This document shows positions 1-9,163 of a stretch of 50,447 nt of DNA, piece by piece. This DNA is from Syntrophomonadaceae bacterium (GTDB taxonomy: Bacteria; Bacillota; Syntrophomonadia; Syntrophomonadales; Syntrophomonadaceae). Location of the stretch: assembly GCA_012515055.1 (NCBI GenBank), contig JAAYZA010000288.1, positions 1 to 50,447 of the forward strand, given 5' to 3'. The notes under the pieces were generated by a model. The model did not search any database and was not told the origin of the DNA. It worked only from the letters and a program-made list of their open reading frames with translations. Position 1 is the first letter of the stretch; the number at the start of each line of letters is the position of its first letter. The translations under genes were made by a program, and so were the position numbers.

Positions 1-479
1 CTTTTTTCATCCCGGGGACTTATTTTATCTGCATAAGCTGGATCTATCTTCTGTAATTGACGATAGACATGGTCAATTCCCTTTATACTGATTTCCTGTT
101 TATATTCATCCCGCAGTTCAGGACTTGCTTCCAGGGGCATTAATTGATAGTTGTCAACTACTGCCTGGTAGTATAAACCAGTCCCCCCCACCAGCAAAGG
201 CAGACGATCCTGCTGGTTCAATGTCTGAATGAGCCGGGCTGTTTCCTTCTGGTATCGGGCTACATTATATTCTTCATCTATATTGACTATATCGATCAAA
301 TGATGGGGCACCAGGGCCTGCTCTTCCGGTGTTACTTTGGCGGTTCCTATGTCCATGCCGCGGTAAACCTGCATCGAATCACAGGAAATGATTTCCGCCC
401 CGTTAAGCTGGGCAGTCTTTAATGCGGTTCCTGTCTTCCCCACTGCTGTAGGTCCGACTATGGCAGCCAGTTTCAGCAT
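1..479 (-). CDS. miaA: tRNA dimethylallyltransferase MiaA (N-terminal part, cut by window edge)
   Basis: MiaA transfers a dimethylallyl group to N6 of adenosine 37 in tRNAs that read UNN codons. Only the first 159 codons lie in the window. The reverse strand from the ATG at 479 reads MLKLAAIVGPTAVGKTGTA, with the P-loop GPTAVGKT near residues 9-16. The family motifs SCDSMQVYRGMDIGTAK and LVGGTGLYYQA follow. MiaB, which thiolates the same base, is encoded at the head of the same minus-strand gene run. The start overlaps the end of the methyltransferase gene by 7 bases, which suggests translational coupling. The identification is secure. The C-terminal half is outside the window. Confidence 0.95.
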   Translation of the reverse strand, partial: MLKLAAIVGPTAVGKTGTALKTAQLNGAEIISCDSMQVYRGMDIGTAKVTPEEQALVPHHLIDIVNIDEEYNVARYQKETARLIQTLNQQDRLPLLVGGTGLYYQAVVDNYQLMPLEASPELRDEYKQEISIKGIDHVYRQLQKIDPAYADKISPRDEK

Positions 480-1279
480 CTTTTTCCCTTCTTCCTGGAG
501 GATCTATCAGTTAAAACATACCCATATCTGATGGGATTATTAAGACTGCCGACAAATTCATCAAACCCTAAGCGCTGCATTTCTCCGCTCCGGTAGAGTT
601 CTTTCATAACTACCCTCTTCCTGGCTACCCGGCAGGCTTCCGCCAGGGATTCCGCTGTTAATGGATCATGATCAGCCAGCAGCCGGAGGGGCGCCAGGGG
701 CTTGCTGTCCATTAAGGGCTGCCGGAACATGGGGTCGAAGTAGACGATGTCAAAGGAATCATCTGGCAGGCTTTTTAAAAAGGTTTTATGATCTGCGGGG
801 ACGGCTTCGATTCGGTGAATGGCTTCGTCCAGCCAGTTGATACCGGAATGGTAGGTTTTCATTCCCCATTTGACCATCATGGCAGCCGGGAAAGAAGCTT
901 CCAGCCCCACCACCTTTATACCGGTGAAATATGCGGCGACAATGGAATCTGCTCCCATTCCCAGAGTGCAATCCAGGACATGATCCTGGGCTTTTAAATC
1001 ACAGGCCTTGATCAGGGGATCTATGATTTGACGGTTTCTATAGGCATTAATTCTGATTTTAGCCATGCTGGGATGAAAGAAAAACTTTTCATCGGCCAGA
1101 TGGAGTACCGGTCCATCATTATGCCAGACCACTATTCCGGGAGATTCATGTTCCCTGGATATATATGCCAGGCTTTTTCTGCGGCGGGGCACAAATTCCC
1201 ACCGGGTCTCCTGCAGAAATTCCTGCAGCAAGATGTCGCTTTCCTTGACGGAATGGGTTGTTGTAACAATTATTTTCAT
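473..1279 (-). CDS. class I SAM-dependent methyltransferase, RsmJ-like
   Basis: A 268-residue Rossmann-type methyltransferase. The SAM-binding segment VLDCTLGMGADSIVAA lies near residues 102-117, the acidic end of beta-2 in VVGLEAS, and the catalytic-type motif VYFDPMF near residues 179-185. The DPMF motif and the following proline- and leucine-rich loop resemble RsmJ, the 16S rRNA m2G1516 methyltransferase, more than DNA methyltransferases. The N-terminal ~80 residues are not recognised. It overlaps mutL by 4 bases and miaA by 7 bases, so it is co-translated in the mutL-miaA operon. An rRNA or tRNA substrate is inference from family and neighbours. The fold assignment is firm, the exact target is not. 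Confidence 0.8.
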   Translation of the reverse strand: MKIIVTTTHSVKESDILLQEFLQETRWEFVPRRRKSLAYISREHESPGIVVWHNDGPVLHLADEKFFFHPSMAKIRINAYRNRQIIDPLIKACDLKAQDHVLDCTLGMGADSIVAAYFTGIKVVGLEASFPAAMMVKWGMKTYHSGINWLDEAIHRIEAVPADHKTFLKSLPDDSFDIVYFDPMFRQPLMDSKPLAPLRLLADHDPLTAESLAEACRVARKRVVMKELYRSGEMQRLGFDEFVGSLNNPIRYGYVLTDRSSRKKGKRC

Positions 1280-3036
1280 TTTTGCCTCTTGAACATACGC
1301 TCCAGATCGTCACTGCTGATGTTGATGATGGTGGGGCGTCCATGGGGGCAGTGTTTGTGATCTTCCGTTGTCATTAAATCATGCAGAATCTGCACCATTT
1401 CATTCATGCTCAGGCTGGTGCCGGCAGTTATAGCTTTTTCACAGGCCATGCTGCTTAAGATATCAGCTTTTAAATTGATGGTTTCCCCTTCTTTTAACCC
1501 CTCCAGGATATTGGTCAGCACCAGTAATTCATTGCCGGCGACAAAATGGGGCACAGCCCTTAGCATAATGGAGTTATGACCGATAATATCGATTTCAAAA
1601 CCCAGTTTGGTTATTTGTTCCAGGTGTTCTTCCAGCAATACGACCTTTTCACTGCTGAAATCAAGTGCCAGGGGCAAAACCAGCGGTTGTTTCAGATCTG
1701 GTTCTTCATACATCCGGGAAAAGCGATTATACCAGATGCGTTCGTGGGCAGCATGCTGGTCGATGATCATAAGACCCTCACTACTTTCTGCCAGGATATA
1801 AGAACTGTCCAGTTGTCCAATGACGGAATAATCTTCGTATTGCTTAACAGCCGTCTGTATCTGCGGTAATTCGGCAGCTTTCACCAGGATCTCACCGGTT
1901 TCCGGATCGAAGCTCTCATTAAAAATAGCCTTTTCAAAAAACAAATGCGCCGGGGCGGAAGTATAGCCGGTCCGGGCATAATAAGACCGGCTGCCCTGAG
2001 GGGGCAAAGGAAAATCATTGCCGGCATGAAGAAAATTCCCCGGTCCGAAACTGGTGTCATCCAGATACCGGCGCAAAACGCCGCTGATAAAACGAAATAC
2101 TCCCTGCTCGTCCTGAAATCTGACTTCCGATTTTTGTGGATGGATATTTACGTCCAGGCTGCCGGCGGGAACATTGAGGGATAAAAAATAAACCGGGAAT
2201 TCTTTTGATACCAGCAGACCACGGTAAGCATGATCAACTGCCCGCATTAGCAAGGGACTGCGGATGGGTCTGTTATTAACAAAGAAAAAGCCCTGTCGGC
2301 GGTTTTGCCTTTTATATTCCGGTTTGGATATCAATCCCTGTAAAATATAGCTATCGCTGGCCTCCTTGACTTCTATCAAAAACTCATTGATATCGGTGCC
2401 AAAAAGGGTAAAAACTGTATCACGGAGACTGCCATTGCCCGGTGTCTTAAACTGAGTCTTTTTATGGTTGTCAAAAACAAAGGAGATGTCCGGATAGGCC
2501 AGTGCATAACGGACTACTGTATCATAAATATGATTGCCTTCACTTACCGGGCTTTTTAAAAAGGTTTTACGCACCGGGGTATTATAAAATAGATCTTTGA
2601 CTGTCAATTTAGTGCCTTCGGCAGTGGGATACCGTTCCAATCTGGTGATGGTCCCCCCTTCGATGACACAATGACTGCCGCTGTCAGACCGGGGGGTTTT
2701 GGTGTAGATTTCCATGCGGGCAATTGAAGCAATACTGGGCAAGGCTTCACCGCGGAAACCCATGGTGCCAATTGTATACAAATCTTCTTCCCGATCCAGT
2801 TTGCTGGTGGCGTGACGTAAAAAGGCCAGGGGCAGATCATCAAAGTCGATCCCTTGGCCATTGTCTTCTATAATGATCTCATCGATGCCGCCATTTTGTA
2901 TCTGCACAGTAATCAAATCGGCGCCCGCATCAATGGCATTTTCCACCAGTTCCTTGACAATGGATGACGGCCTGTCAATAACTTCCCCGGCCGCTATTTT
3001 ATTGATTACGTCATTTTCCAGTAATTTAATTACCAT
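1276..3036 (-). CDS. mutL: DNA mismatch repair protein MutL
   Basis: MutL couples MutS mismatch recognition to strand incision. The N-terminal GHKL ATPase is complete: the start IKLLENDVINKIAAGEV, the ATP-lid residues DNGQGI and TMGFRGEAL near residues 57-98. The C-terminal dimerisation/endonuclease domain carries ACEKAITAG and CPHGRPT. The metal-binding endonuclease motif reads DQHAAHERIWYN, so the final glutamate of DQHA-x2-E-x4-E is asparagine. At 586 residues it is slightly short for Bacillota MutL, mainly through a short linker. It abuts the HDAC gene directly and overlaps the downstream methyltransferase gene by 4 bases. mutS lies two genes upstream in the same run. Confidence 0.96.
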   Translation of the reverse strand: MVIKLLENDVINKIAAGEVIDRPSSIVKELVENAIDAGADLITVQIQNGGIDEIIIEDNGQGIDFDDLPLAFLRHATSKLDREEDLYTIGTMGFRGEALPSIASIARMEIYTKTPRSDSGSHCVIEGGTITRLERYPTAEGTKLTVKDLFYNTPVRKTFLKSPVSEGNHIYDTVVRYALAYPDISFVFDNHKKTQFKTPGNGSLRDTVFTLFGTDINEFLIEVKEASDSYILQGLISKPEYKRQNRRQGFFFVNNRPIRSPLLMRAVDHAYRGLLVSKEFPVYFLSLNVPAGSLDVNIHPQKSEVRFQDEQGVFRFISGVLRRYLDDTSFGPGNFLHAGNDFPLPPQGSRSYYARTGYTSAPAHLFFEKAIFNESFDPETGEILVKAAELPQIQTAVKQYEDYSVIGQLDSSYILAESSEGLMIIDQHAAHERIWYNRFSRMYEEPDLKQPLVLPLALDFSSEKVVLLEEHLEQITKLGFEIDIIGHNSIMLRAVPHFVAGNELLVLTNILEGLKEGETINLKADILSSMACEKAITAGTSLSMNEMVQILHDLMTTEDHKHCPHGRPTIINISSDDLERMFKRQK

Positions 3037-4377
3037 TTATAAGACTATCTCCACTTCCTGACGGGGATCAAAACTTTTATATTCATCTTTGATGCGGTCC
3101 TGCAGGTAAACATAATCATATTTTCCCTGGCGGCACATTTGCTGGTACATATCAATAGCCTGCTGATGGCAATCATCACAGCAGAAGGCGGGAACGGAAA
3201 TGCAATAAACTTCATAATACCTGGCACTGCGGTGCTGGGCGCTGGACAGTATCACTCTGAAGCCGCCGCATTTTTGACATAAACGCAATCTCTCGGTTTG
3301 ATCTTCGCTGATATAATCAGTATCGTAAAAGATATTTTTATAAACTGTTTCAAATTCCTGCCCCCGGGAACGGTTTTTGTGGATGGTTTCCTCCCGGTTT
3401 TTGAAAGTATCCAGTTGTCGGTTAACAATCTTTTTGATGGTTTCCAGGTTTTGCTCCTTAAAACGGGTCGGGTCATAATCCGGTTCCCGTAAATTGGAAT
3501 AATTGATACCGGCCATGGCCATGATTATACCCATATTCACATAGGGCAAAGCCGTTTCAACAGAGTAACCGCCTTCCAGTACGGCAATATCCGGTGCCAG
3601 CCTTTCATTCAGACGAGCATAACCCTGGGCGGAAAAACGCATATCGGCCAGGGGATCAGAATAATGATTGTCCTGGCCTGCCGAATTGACTAAAAGTTCC
3701 GGTTTAAACTCTTCCAGTATGGGCATGACCAGATTATCCAGCACATAATGGATACCCGTATCAGTCGTGCGGGGCGGCAGGGGTATATTTATGGTGGTGC
3801 CGTAAGCCAGAGGACCTCCCAGTTCTTCCATGTAACCAGTCCCTGGGTATAGTGTCCGGCCATCCTGATGGAAGGAAATAAATAAGACATCGGGGTCGTG
3901 CCAGTATATATTCTGGGTGCCGTCCCCATGATGAACATCGGTATCGATTATGGCCAGTTTTTTAATGCCATATTTTTGCCGCAGGTATTCCACCATTATG
4001 GCTTCATTGTTGATATTACAAAACCCCCGGTTGCCATGGCTTACCAGCATGGAATGATGACCCGGCGGGCGCACCAGGGCAAAACCATTCCTTATTTCTC
4101 CCTGCAGCAAAGAATCAGCAATTACCAGTGTGGAACCAGCCGAAATCAAATGAGCTTCCGTAACCTGGGCGGCTACATCTGGTACACAAAAATGCACCCG
4201 GGCAATATCCCTGGCTTCGGCCAGCTTGGGTGTATATTCTTTTATCTGGGGCAAATCCATGATGCCTTCTTCAAATATCTGGTCACGAGTATATAAAAGC
4301 CGCTCTTCCCGCTCCGGATGAGTCGGCGAAATGGCCCAGTCGAAAGCCGGAAAAAAAATCAATCCTGTTGGTTTCAT
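3037..4377 (-). CDS. histone deacetylase family (AcuC-like) amidohydrolase with C-terminal zinc-ribbon-like tail
   Basis: A 446-residue arginase/deacetylase-fold enzyme expected to remove acetyl or related acyl groups from lysine or small amines using Zn2+. The visible active-site motifs are RPPGHHSM (general-base histidines) and DTDVHHGDGTQ (zinc ligands), followed by the SFHQDGRTLYPGTG loop typical of class II-like bacterial HDACs. After the catalytic domain (~residues 1-340) comes a tail with CQKCGG and, further on, CCDDC, which looks like a small zinc ribbon. It sits between the hydantoinase-like gene (4-base overlap) and mutL (no gap). Its substrate and any link to mismatch repair are unknown. 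Confidence 0.9.
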   Translation of the reverse strand: MKPTGLIFFPAFDWAISPTHPEREERLLYTRDQIFEEGIMDLPQIKEYTPKLAEARDIARVHFCVPDVAAQVTEAHLISAGSTLVIADSLLQGEIRNGFALVRPPGHHSMLVSHGNRGFCNINNEAIMVEYLRQKYGIKKLAIIDTDVHHGDGTQNIYWHDPDVLFISFHQDGRTLYPGTGYMEELGGPLAYGTTINIPLPPRTTDTGIHYVLDNLVMPILEEFKPELLVNSAGQDNHYSDPLADMRFSAQGYARLNERLAPDIAVLEGGYSVETALPYVNMGIIMAMAGINYSNLREPDYDPTRFKEQNLETIKKIVNRQLDTFKNREETIHKNRSRGQEFETVYKNIFYDTDYISEDQTERLRLCQKCGGFRVILSSAQHRSARYYEVYCISVPAFCCDDCHQQAIDMYQQMCRQGKYDYVYLQDRIKDEYKSFDPRQEVEIVL

Positions 4378-6062
4378 ATCTCATCAACCCCCTTGAATTC
4401 ATTTATCAGACCGGGGTCTATTTGCATTCCCACATCAAACAGCTTACCCATGCGGTCCCAGCCGCTTAAAACATTGAATTGTTCTTCCCGGGTGAATTGT
4501 GCCTCATCAGCATATTCCCCCAGTCCTCTTTCTGCCGCTATATCCTGCAGGTACCGACGGGTTATTTCCTTGATATCTTCCAGCTGTAAATTACGGACTT
4601 TGCCTAAATTACCCTGAATCCCGCCGGGATCGATGGTAAACAAATCAGCCTGGGTATCGGCATGCATGTTTACTGCCAGGGTAGGCCGGGCAGCAGATGA
4701 CCCCAGGGCATTGGCAACCGGTGAATACTGGTGCACCAGATAATCGATGTTTAATTCTTCAGCCAGCCGCGGGACGATAACTGTAGCCGCTGCCCCAATC
4801 CCGATGATCCTGTCCAGACGAAATGCCCGGCGGTTAACTATCTCCCATACCCGATAGGCCGGTTCCTGTTCCCATTCCTTAAACATTCCAGTGATGGTTT
4901 CCTGTAAGCGGCCCATGGTTTTATCGACGACTTCCCGGCATAAATCCATAACCGGTGTATCAAGTTCCGCCGATATTCTATTCATTTTTTCTGCTGATAA
5001 ACTTAAATCGCCAATTTGTAATTCATATAGATAATTAAAAGCGTCAGTGATAGTTGCTTGCTGCCCGCCGAAACAGGCCGCTGCACCTTCCCTCTCCGGT
5101 CCGATCTTTAATAAACCAGCATTATTGCACACGACCGAATCGCCGCCCAGAGCAATGGATTTGACCGCCAGTGACCGGATATGGGTAAGCTTCCCGTTAA
5201 TTTTAGCACCCTGGGAAGCATGAAGGGGCTTACCCTCAATGATGAGGGAAATATCTGTGGTAGTTCCACCCACATCCAATACCACAGAGTTCATCCGGTC
5301 ATTTATGGTTAAGGCCAGTCCCCCGACCGTACTGGCAGCAGGTCCGGAAAATATGGTTTCACAGGGATGTTCCCGGGCGGTTTCCAGCAGCATTGTACCG
5401 CCATCGGCTTTCAAAATATGTACCGGTGCATTGATATGACGTTCCTTCATAGCCTCTTGCATATCATCTATGAACTGATTCCATCGGGCCCTGGTCCGGG
5501 CGGTAAGATAGGCGGTAAAGGCCCGCCGCGGGAAATTAAGCTGCTGGGCTATTTGAAAACTGATAACAACTGAAGCCTCCGGATAATTTTCCTCCAGCAT
5601 AGTTTTAACCAATAATTCATGTTTCTGGCTGCGGTTGGAGAATTTTCCGGCGATAGCCACATTCTTAATGCCCTGCTCTTTTATTTTGTTTATGACCGCC
5701 AGTATTTCCTGAGTATCCGGCGGTGCGACCTCATTGCCGCGAAAATCAATACAACCTTTAAGAAAGTAGGTATCCGGTGCCAGATCGTAAGCAGTCTGGG
5801 GCAGTCCAAATCCGGGCATGAGGAGTAGTGCCGTACGCGGTCCCCTGTCAGTTACGATCAAATTGGTCACCAGTGTGGTACTTAAAACGATCCTGGCAAT
5901 AGCGTCACTATTTAAGTCTGAAAGCAATCTGTCCAGGACTTTTAACAGTGTGGCAGACAGTTCCTGTTCGTCGGTAGCTTCTTTGGCAAAAGTAATTATC
6001 CGTCCCTTGTCCAAAACAACACCATCAGTAAAGGTGCCCCCCACATCAATTCCAATGAGCAT
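4374..6062 (-). CDS. hydantoinase/oxoprolinase family protein (HyuA-like)
   Basis: A 562-residue protein of the ATP-dependent hydantoinase/5-oxoprolinase superfamily, with an actin-like ATPase fold. Two phosphate-binding signatures are visible: IGIDVGGTFTDGVV at the N-terminus and VVLDVGGTTTDISLI near residues 263-277. Family members open cyclic amides (hydantoins, 5-oxoproline) or carboxylate ketones with ATP. No HyuB-type partner gene is adjacent, so the precise reaction cannot be named. The ribosome site GGGGG lies about 7 bases before the ATG. It follows mutS by 12 bases and overlaps the HDAC-like gene by 4, so it is almost certainly in the mutS-mutL operon. Confidence 0.85.
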   Translation of the reverse strand: MLIGIDVGGTFTDGVVLDKGRIITFAKEATDEQELSATLLKVLDRLLSDLNSDAIARIVLSTTLVTNLIVTDRGPRTALLLMPGFGLPQTAYDLAPDTYFLKGCIDFRGNEVAPPDTQEILAVINKIKEQGIKNVAIAGKFSNRSQKHELLVKTMLEENYPEASVVISFQIAQQLNFPRRAFTAYLTARTRARWNQFIDDMQEAMKERHINAPVHILKADGGTMLLETAREHPCETIFSGPAASTVGGLALTINDRMNSVVLDVGGTTTDISLIIEGKPLHASQGAKINGKLTHIRSLAVKSIALGGDSVVCNNAGLLKIGPEREGAAACFGGQQATITDAFNYLYELQIGDLSLSAEKMNRISAELDTPVMDLCREVVDKTMGRLQETITGMFKEWEQEPAYRVWEIVNRRAFRLDRIIGIGAAATVIVPRLAEELNIDYLVHQYSPVANALGSSAARPTLAVNMHADTQADLFTIDPGGIQGNLGKVRNLQLEDIKEITRRYLQDIAAERGLGEYADEAQFTREEQFNVLSGWDRMGKLFDVGMQIDPGLINEFKGVDEI

Positions 6063-6074
6063 TAAATAACCCCC

Positions 6075-8660
6075 TTAAACACTCTGCTGATCTTTATCCA
6101 GCAATTCCTTCCATCTATAGATTAAAAGCAGGGCCTCCTTCGGGCTTAAATTATCAATTTCCAGTGCTTGCAGTTCTTCCCTTACCGGATCTTCAGCAGG
6201 AAATAATTCCTGTTGCAAAACATCGGGAATAAACATATCATTCTCTTTTTCCAATCCGTCCAGAATGGACTGGGCTCTTGATATTACCGCGTTTTTTATT
6301 CCCGCCATCCGGGCCACATGGATACCATAACTTTTATCAGCTTTACCCGGCAATACCTTCTTTAAAAATACCACATTATCCCCTGAATCCAAAACGGAGA
6401 CAGATAAATTGACGATGGAGGGGAAATCACTTTCCAGCTCAGTCAGTTCATGATAATGGGTGGCAAAAAGTGCCCGGGCATTGATGCGGTTGGCGATATA
6501 TTCACTTACGGCCCTGGCTATGCTTAAACCATCAAAAGTGCTGGTCCCCCGGCCTATCTCATCTAAAATAATCAGACTGTTCCGGGTGGCATTGTCCAGG
6601 ATATGGGCCACTTCGACCATTTCCACCATAAAGGTGCTCTGTCCGGCCGCCAGATCATCAGAGGCTCCTACCCGGGTAAATATTTTATCTACAATGCCGA
6701 TTTCAGCACTTTCAGCCGGTATAAAACTGCCGATTTGAGCCATTAGTATCAAGAGGGCTGTCTGCCGCATAAAGGTACTTTTCCCTCCCATATTGGGACC
6801 GGTTATTATAGCAAAACGGGTATCGCTATCCATTTTTATATCATTGGGAACGAAACGGGAGGTCAGTAAATGCTTTTCTACTACCGGGTGACGCCCGCCC
6901 TTGATCTCCAGAGTGCTTTCCCGGCTCAGCTGGGGACGGATGTAATTATTCTGATAAGCCGCTTCACCCAGGGAATAAATCACATCCAGTGCCGAGATTT
7001 TATCCGCTGCAGACTGGATTGCTTCTATCTGCCCAGCTATTTCTTCCCGTATTTTTACGAATTCCTCATACTCCAGGGCAAATAATTTTTCCCGGGCCCC
7101 CAGTATCCGTCCTTCGTAATTTTTGAGTTCTTCATTTATAAAACGTTCCGTATTGACCAGTGTCTGTTTGCGGTGATAGTCCAGCGGAACCAGATGTAAA
7201 TTGGATTTACTGACCTCAATGTAATAACCGAAAACTTTATTGAAACCCACTTTCAAAAACTTCATTCCGGTACGTTGTTTTTCCTGGTTTTCAAATTCCA
7301 CCAGCCATTGAGAACCTTCCTGGCTCAAACGCTTCAGTTCATCTATTTCATTATGGTATCCCGGCTTTATGATACCTCCTTCTTTAAGCCCCAGGGCCGG
7401 GTCATCGTCGATTGCCCGGTTTATTAAATCATATATATCTTCCAGAGGATCCATTTCACTTATTTCTTTAAGCAAACCGCTTTGTGCCTCCCGGAGCAAT
7501 TCCTTTATCTGCCCAATAGCGGCAATAGAAAATTTCAATGCATTCAGGTCCCGGGGGGAGACAATCCCGCTGCCTATTCTTCCGGCGATCCTTTCCATGT
7601 CATAAACATTGCCCAGAGCCTTTTGCAGCTGACTTTTCAAGACCAGCCCGTTTTTGATTTCCTCAACCCCATCGAGACGGGCCTCGATCATAGTAATATC
7701 ACGGACTGGCTGTTCCAGCCATCTTTTTAATTTACGCTTACCCATGGCAGTATGGCAAAAATCCAGGACTGACAGTAATGAGCCATCCCTTTTACCCTCC
7801 CGAATGGTGGCAGATAATTCCAGATTACGCCTGGTAGAGGCATCCATTACAACAAAATTGGTGTTCTTATAAGATTCAAGGTCCTTGATATGTATCAGGT
7901 GGGAATGGCAGGTTGCCTCCAGAAAGATCACCACCATAGCTGCCGCCAGTAAACCCGGCCCTGTCAGGTCAAAATCAAGATCTTCCTCTTTATCAACATC
8001 CAGCTGCCCTTTGATCATGGATTTTGCTTCCTCCACACTCAGGGCTGCATTTTCAACTACGGTGAATACCGTGGGGACATTCATATTCTTATCGGACCAT
8101 TGGCCCCCCAGACTGGCAGAAGGAGGCAGCAAGCATTCTGCCGGCCGCAGGCGGTAAAGTTCCCCCATTAAATCGTTAAAAGCATTATCACCGCTGAACT
8201 CTGTTACCTTGAATTCACCGGTACTTATATCACTATAGGAAAAACCTATCACCTGGGGACCTTCATATATTGCTGCCAGATAATTATTATTGTTATCCGA
8301 CAGCATGCTGTCATCCAGGACAGTTCCCGGGGTAATAATCCGGGTCACTTCCCGCTGCACCAGTCCTTTAGCTTCTTTGGGATCTTCAATCTGTTCACAG
8401 ATAGCAACTTTATAGCCCCGGGAAATCAATTTGGCAATATAGCCGGAAGCGGAATGGTGGGGCACACCGCACATGGGAATTTTATTTTCCCCGCTCTCCC
8501 GGGCTGTGAGAACTATTTCCAATTCTCGGGCCGCTAATTCGGCATCATCGAAAAACATTTCATAAAAATCACCCAGGCGAAAAAACAAAATCGCATCCTT
8601 GTGTAATTCTTTATTAGCCATATATTGCTGTATCATTGGTGTGGGCTGGGACAAAACCAT
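6075..8660 (-). CDS. mutS: DNA mismatch repair protein MutS
   Basis: MutS recognises mismatches and small loops in DNA. All 861 residues of a standard MutS1 are present. The N-terminal mismatch-binding domain has the FYE motif within FRLGDFYEMFF. The C-terminal ABC-type ATPase has Walker A GPNMGGKST near residue 620, Walker B LIILDEIGRGTSTFDG and the helix-turn-helix region after it. The short C-terminal beta-clamp/tetramer tail is also present (LSPKEALLLIYRW). The AGGAGG ribosome site is immediately downstream of an intrinsic terminator-like hairpin on the same strand, so mutS expression may depend on read-through from ylbF. The hydantoinase-like gene follows after 12 bases. Confidence 0.98.
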   Translation of the reverse strand: MVLSQPTPMIQQYMANKELHKDAILFFRLGDFYEMFFDDAELAARELEIVLTARESGENKIPMCGVPHHSASGYIAKLISRGYKVAICEQIEDPKEAKGLVQREVTRIITPGTVLDDSMLSDNNNNYLAAIYEGPQVIGFSYSDISTGEFKVTEFSGDNAFNDLMGELYRLRPAECLLPPSASLGGQWSDKNMNVPTVFTVVENAALSVEEAKSMIKGQLDVDKEEDLDFDLTGPGLLAAAMVVIFLEATCHSHLIHIKDLESYKNTNFVVMDASTRRNLELSATIREGKRDGSLLSVLDFCHTAMGKRKLKRWLEQPVRDITMIEARLDGVEEIKNGLVLKSQLQKALGNVYDMERIAGRIGSGIVSPRDLNALKFSIAAIGQIKELLREAQSGLLKEISEMDPLEDIYDLINRAIDDDPALGLKEGGIIKPGYHNEIDELKRLSQEGSQWLVEFENQEKQRTGMKFLKVGFNKVFGYYIEVSKSNLHLVPLDYHRKQTLVNTERFINEELKNYEGRILGAREKLFALEYEEFVKIREEIAGQIEAIQSAADKISALDVIYSLGEAAYQNNYIRPQLSRESTLEIKGGRHPVVEKHLLTSRFVPNDIKMDSDTRFAIITGPNMGGKSTFMRQTALLILMAQIGSFIPAESAEIGIVDKIFTRVGASDDLAAGQSTFMVEMVEVAHILDNATRNSLIILDEIGRGTSTFDGLSIARAVSEYIANRINARALFATHYHELTELESDFPSIVNLSVSVLDSGDNVVFLKKVLPGKADKSYGIHVARMAGIKNAVISRAQSILDGLEKENDMFIPDVLQQELFPAEDPVREELQALEIDNLSPKEALLLIYRWKELLDKDQQSV

Positions 8661-8675
8661 TACCTCCTGCTCTCA

Positions 8676-8713
8676 TACTAAAAAGAAAGACTCAGCAAAC
8701 CAAGTCTTTCTTT
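8676..8713 (-). terminator. intrinsic terminator or attenuator between ylbF and mutS
   Basis: A perfect 11-base stem (8682-8692 with 8703-8713) with a 10-base loop is followed on the minus strand by a run of five T residues. The mutS ribosome site AGGAGG starts about 8 bases after the T run. There is no room for a separate promoter between the hairpin and mutS, so the element may act as an attenuator or partial terminator rather than the end of the operon. Confidence 0.75.
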
Positions 8714-8742
8714 ATCATACTTTATTTCAAGGAAGGTTTAAA

Positions 8743-9135
8743 TTACATTGTACCGCAGTCACAACCACAGGAGTCACACCCGGAAGAACAGTCCTCTTCG
8801 GCTACAATGGCTGAATTAATGGCATAATAAACTGCTTGCATCAGATTATCAAATCTCTCCTGAGCCATCATCAACTGCTGGATGACCTCGTTGCTGGCCA
8901 GTTCGTCTTCTAAAATCTGCAAATGATCTTCATCGGTTTTGCTGATGATCTTACCTTCGTTGACCTGGTCGTCCAATTTCATTTTGATATTCTGATAGTT
9001 TACGATCAGATCATAGGCTCTGGCATCCTCAGTTATACTGGCCTGCATGTTTTTCAGCTGTTCGATTTCATCTGATTGCGCCAGAGCTTCCCCCAGCTCG
9101 AAGGCCAATTTGATAATATGTTCACCATTCATCAT
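8743..9135 (-). CDS. YlbF/RicF family protein with cysteine-rich C-terminus
   Basis: A 130-residue, mostly helical YlbF/YmcA-family protein. In Bacillus, RicF (YlbF) forms the Y-complex with RicA and RicT, which binds [4Fe-4S] clusters and affects RNase Y-dependent mRNA maturation. The C-terminus here has seven residues of Cys in a short stretch (CSSGCDSCGCDCG), consistent with Fe-S ligation as in RicF. The start at 9135 is chosen because AAGGAGG lies 8 bases before it; the upstream in-frame TTG at 9153 overlaps that ribosome site. It lies 28 bases after miaB on the same strand, and its downstream side carries a terminator-like hairpin before mutS. Confidence 0.85.
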   Translation of the reverse strand: MMNGEHIIKLAFELGEALAQSDEIEQLKNMQASITEDARAYDLIVNYQNIKMKLDDQVNEGKIISKTDEDHLQILEDELASNEVIQQLMMAQERFDNLMQAVYYAINSAIVAEEDCSSGCDSCGCDCGTM

Positions 9136-9163
9136 TATTAATTCCTCCTTCAAAATATTAAAT

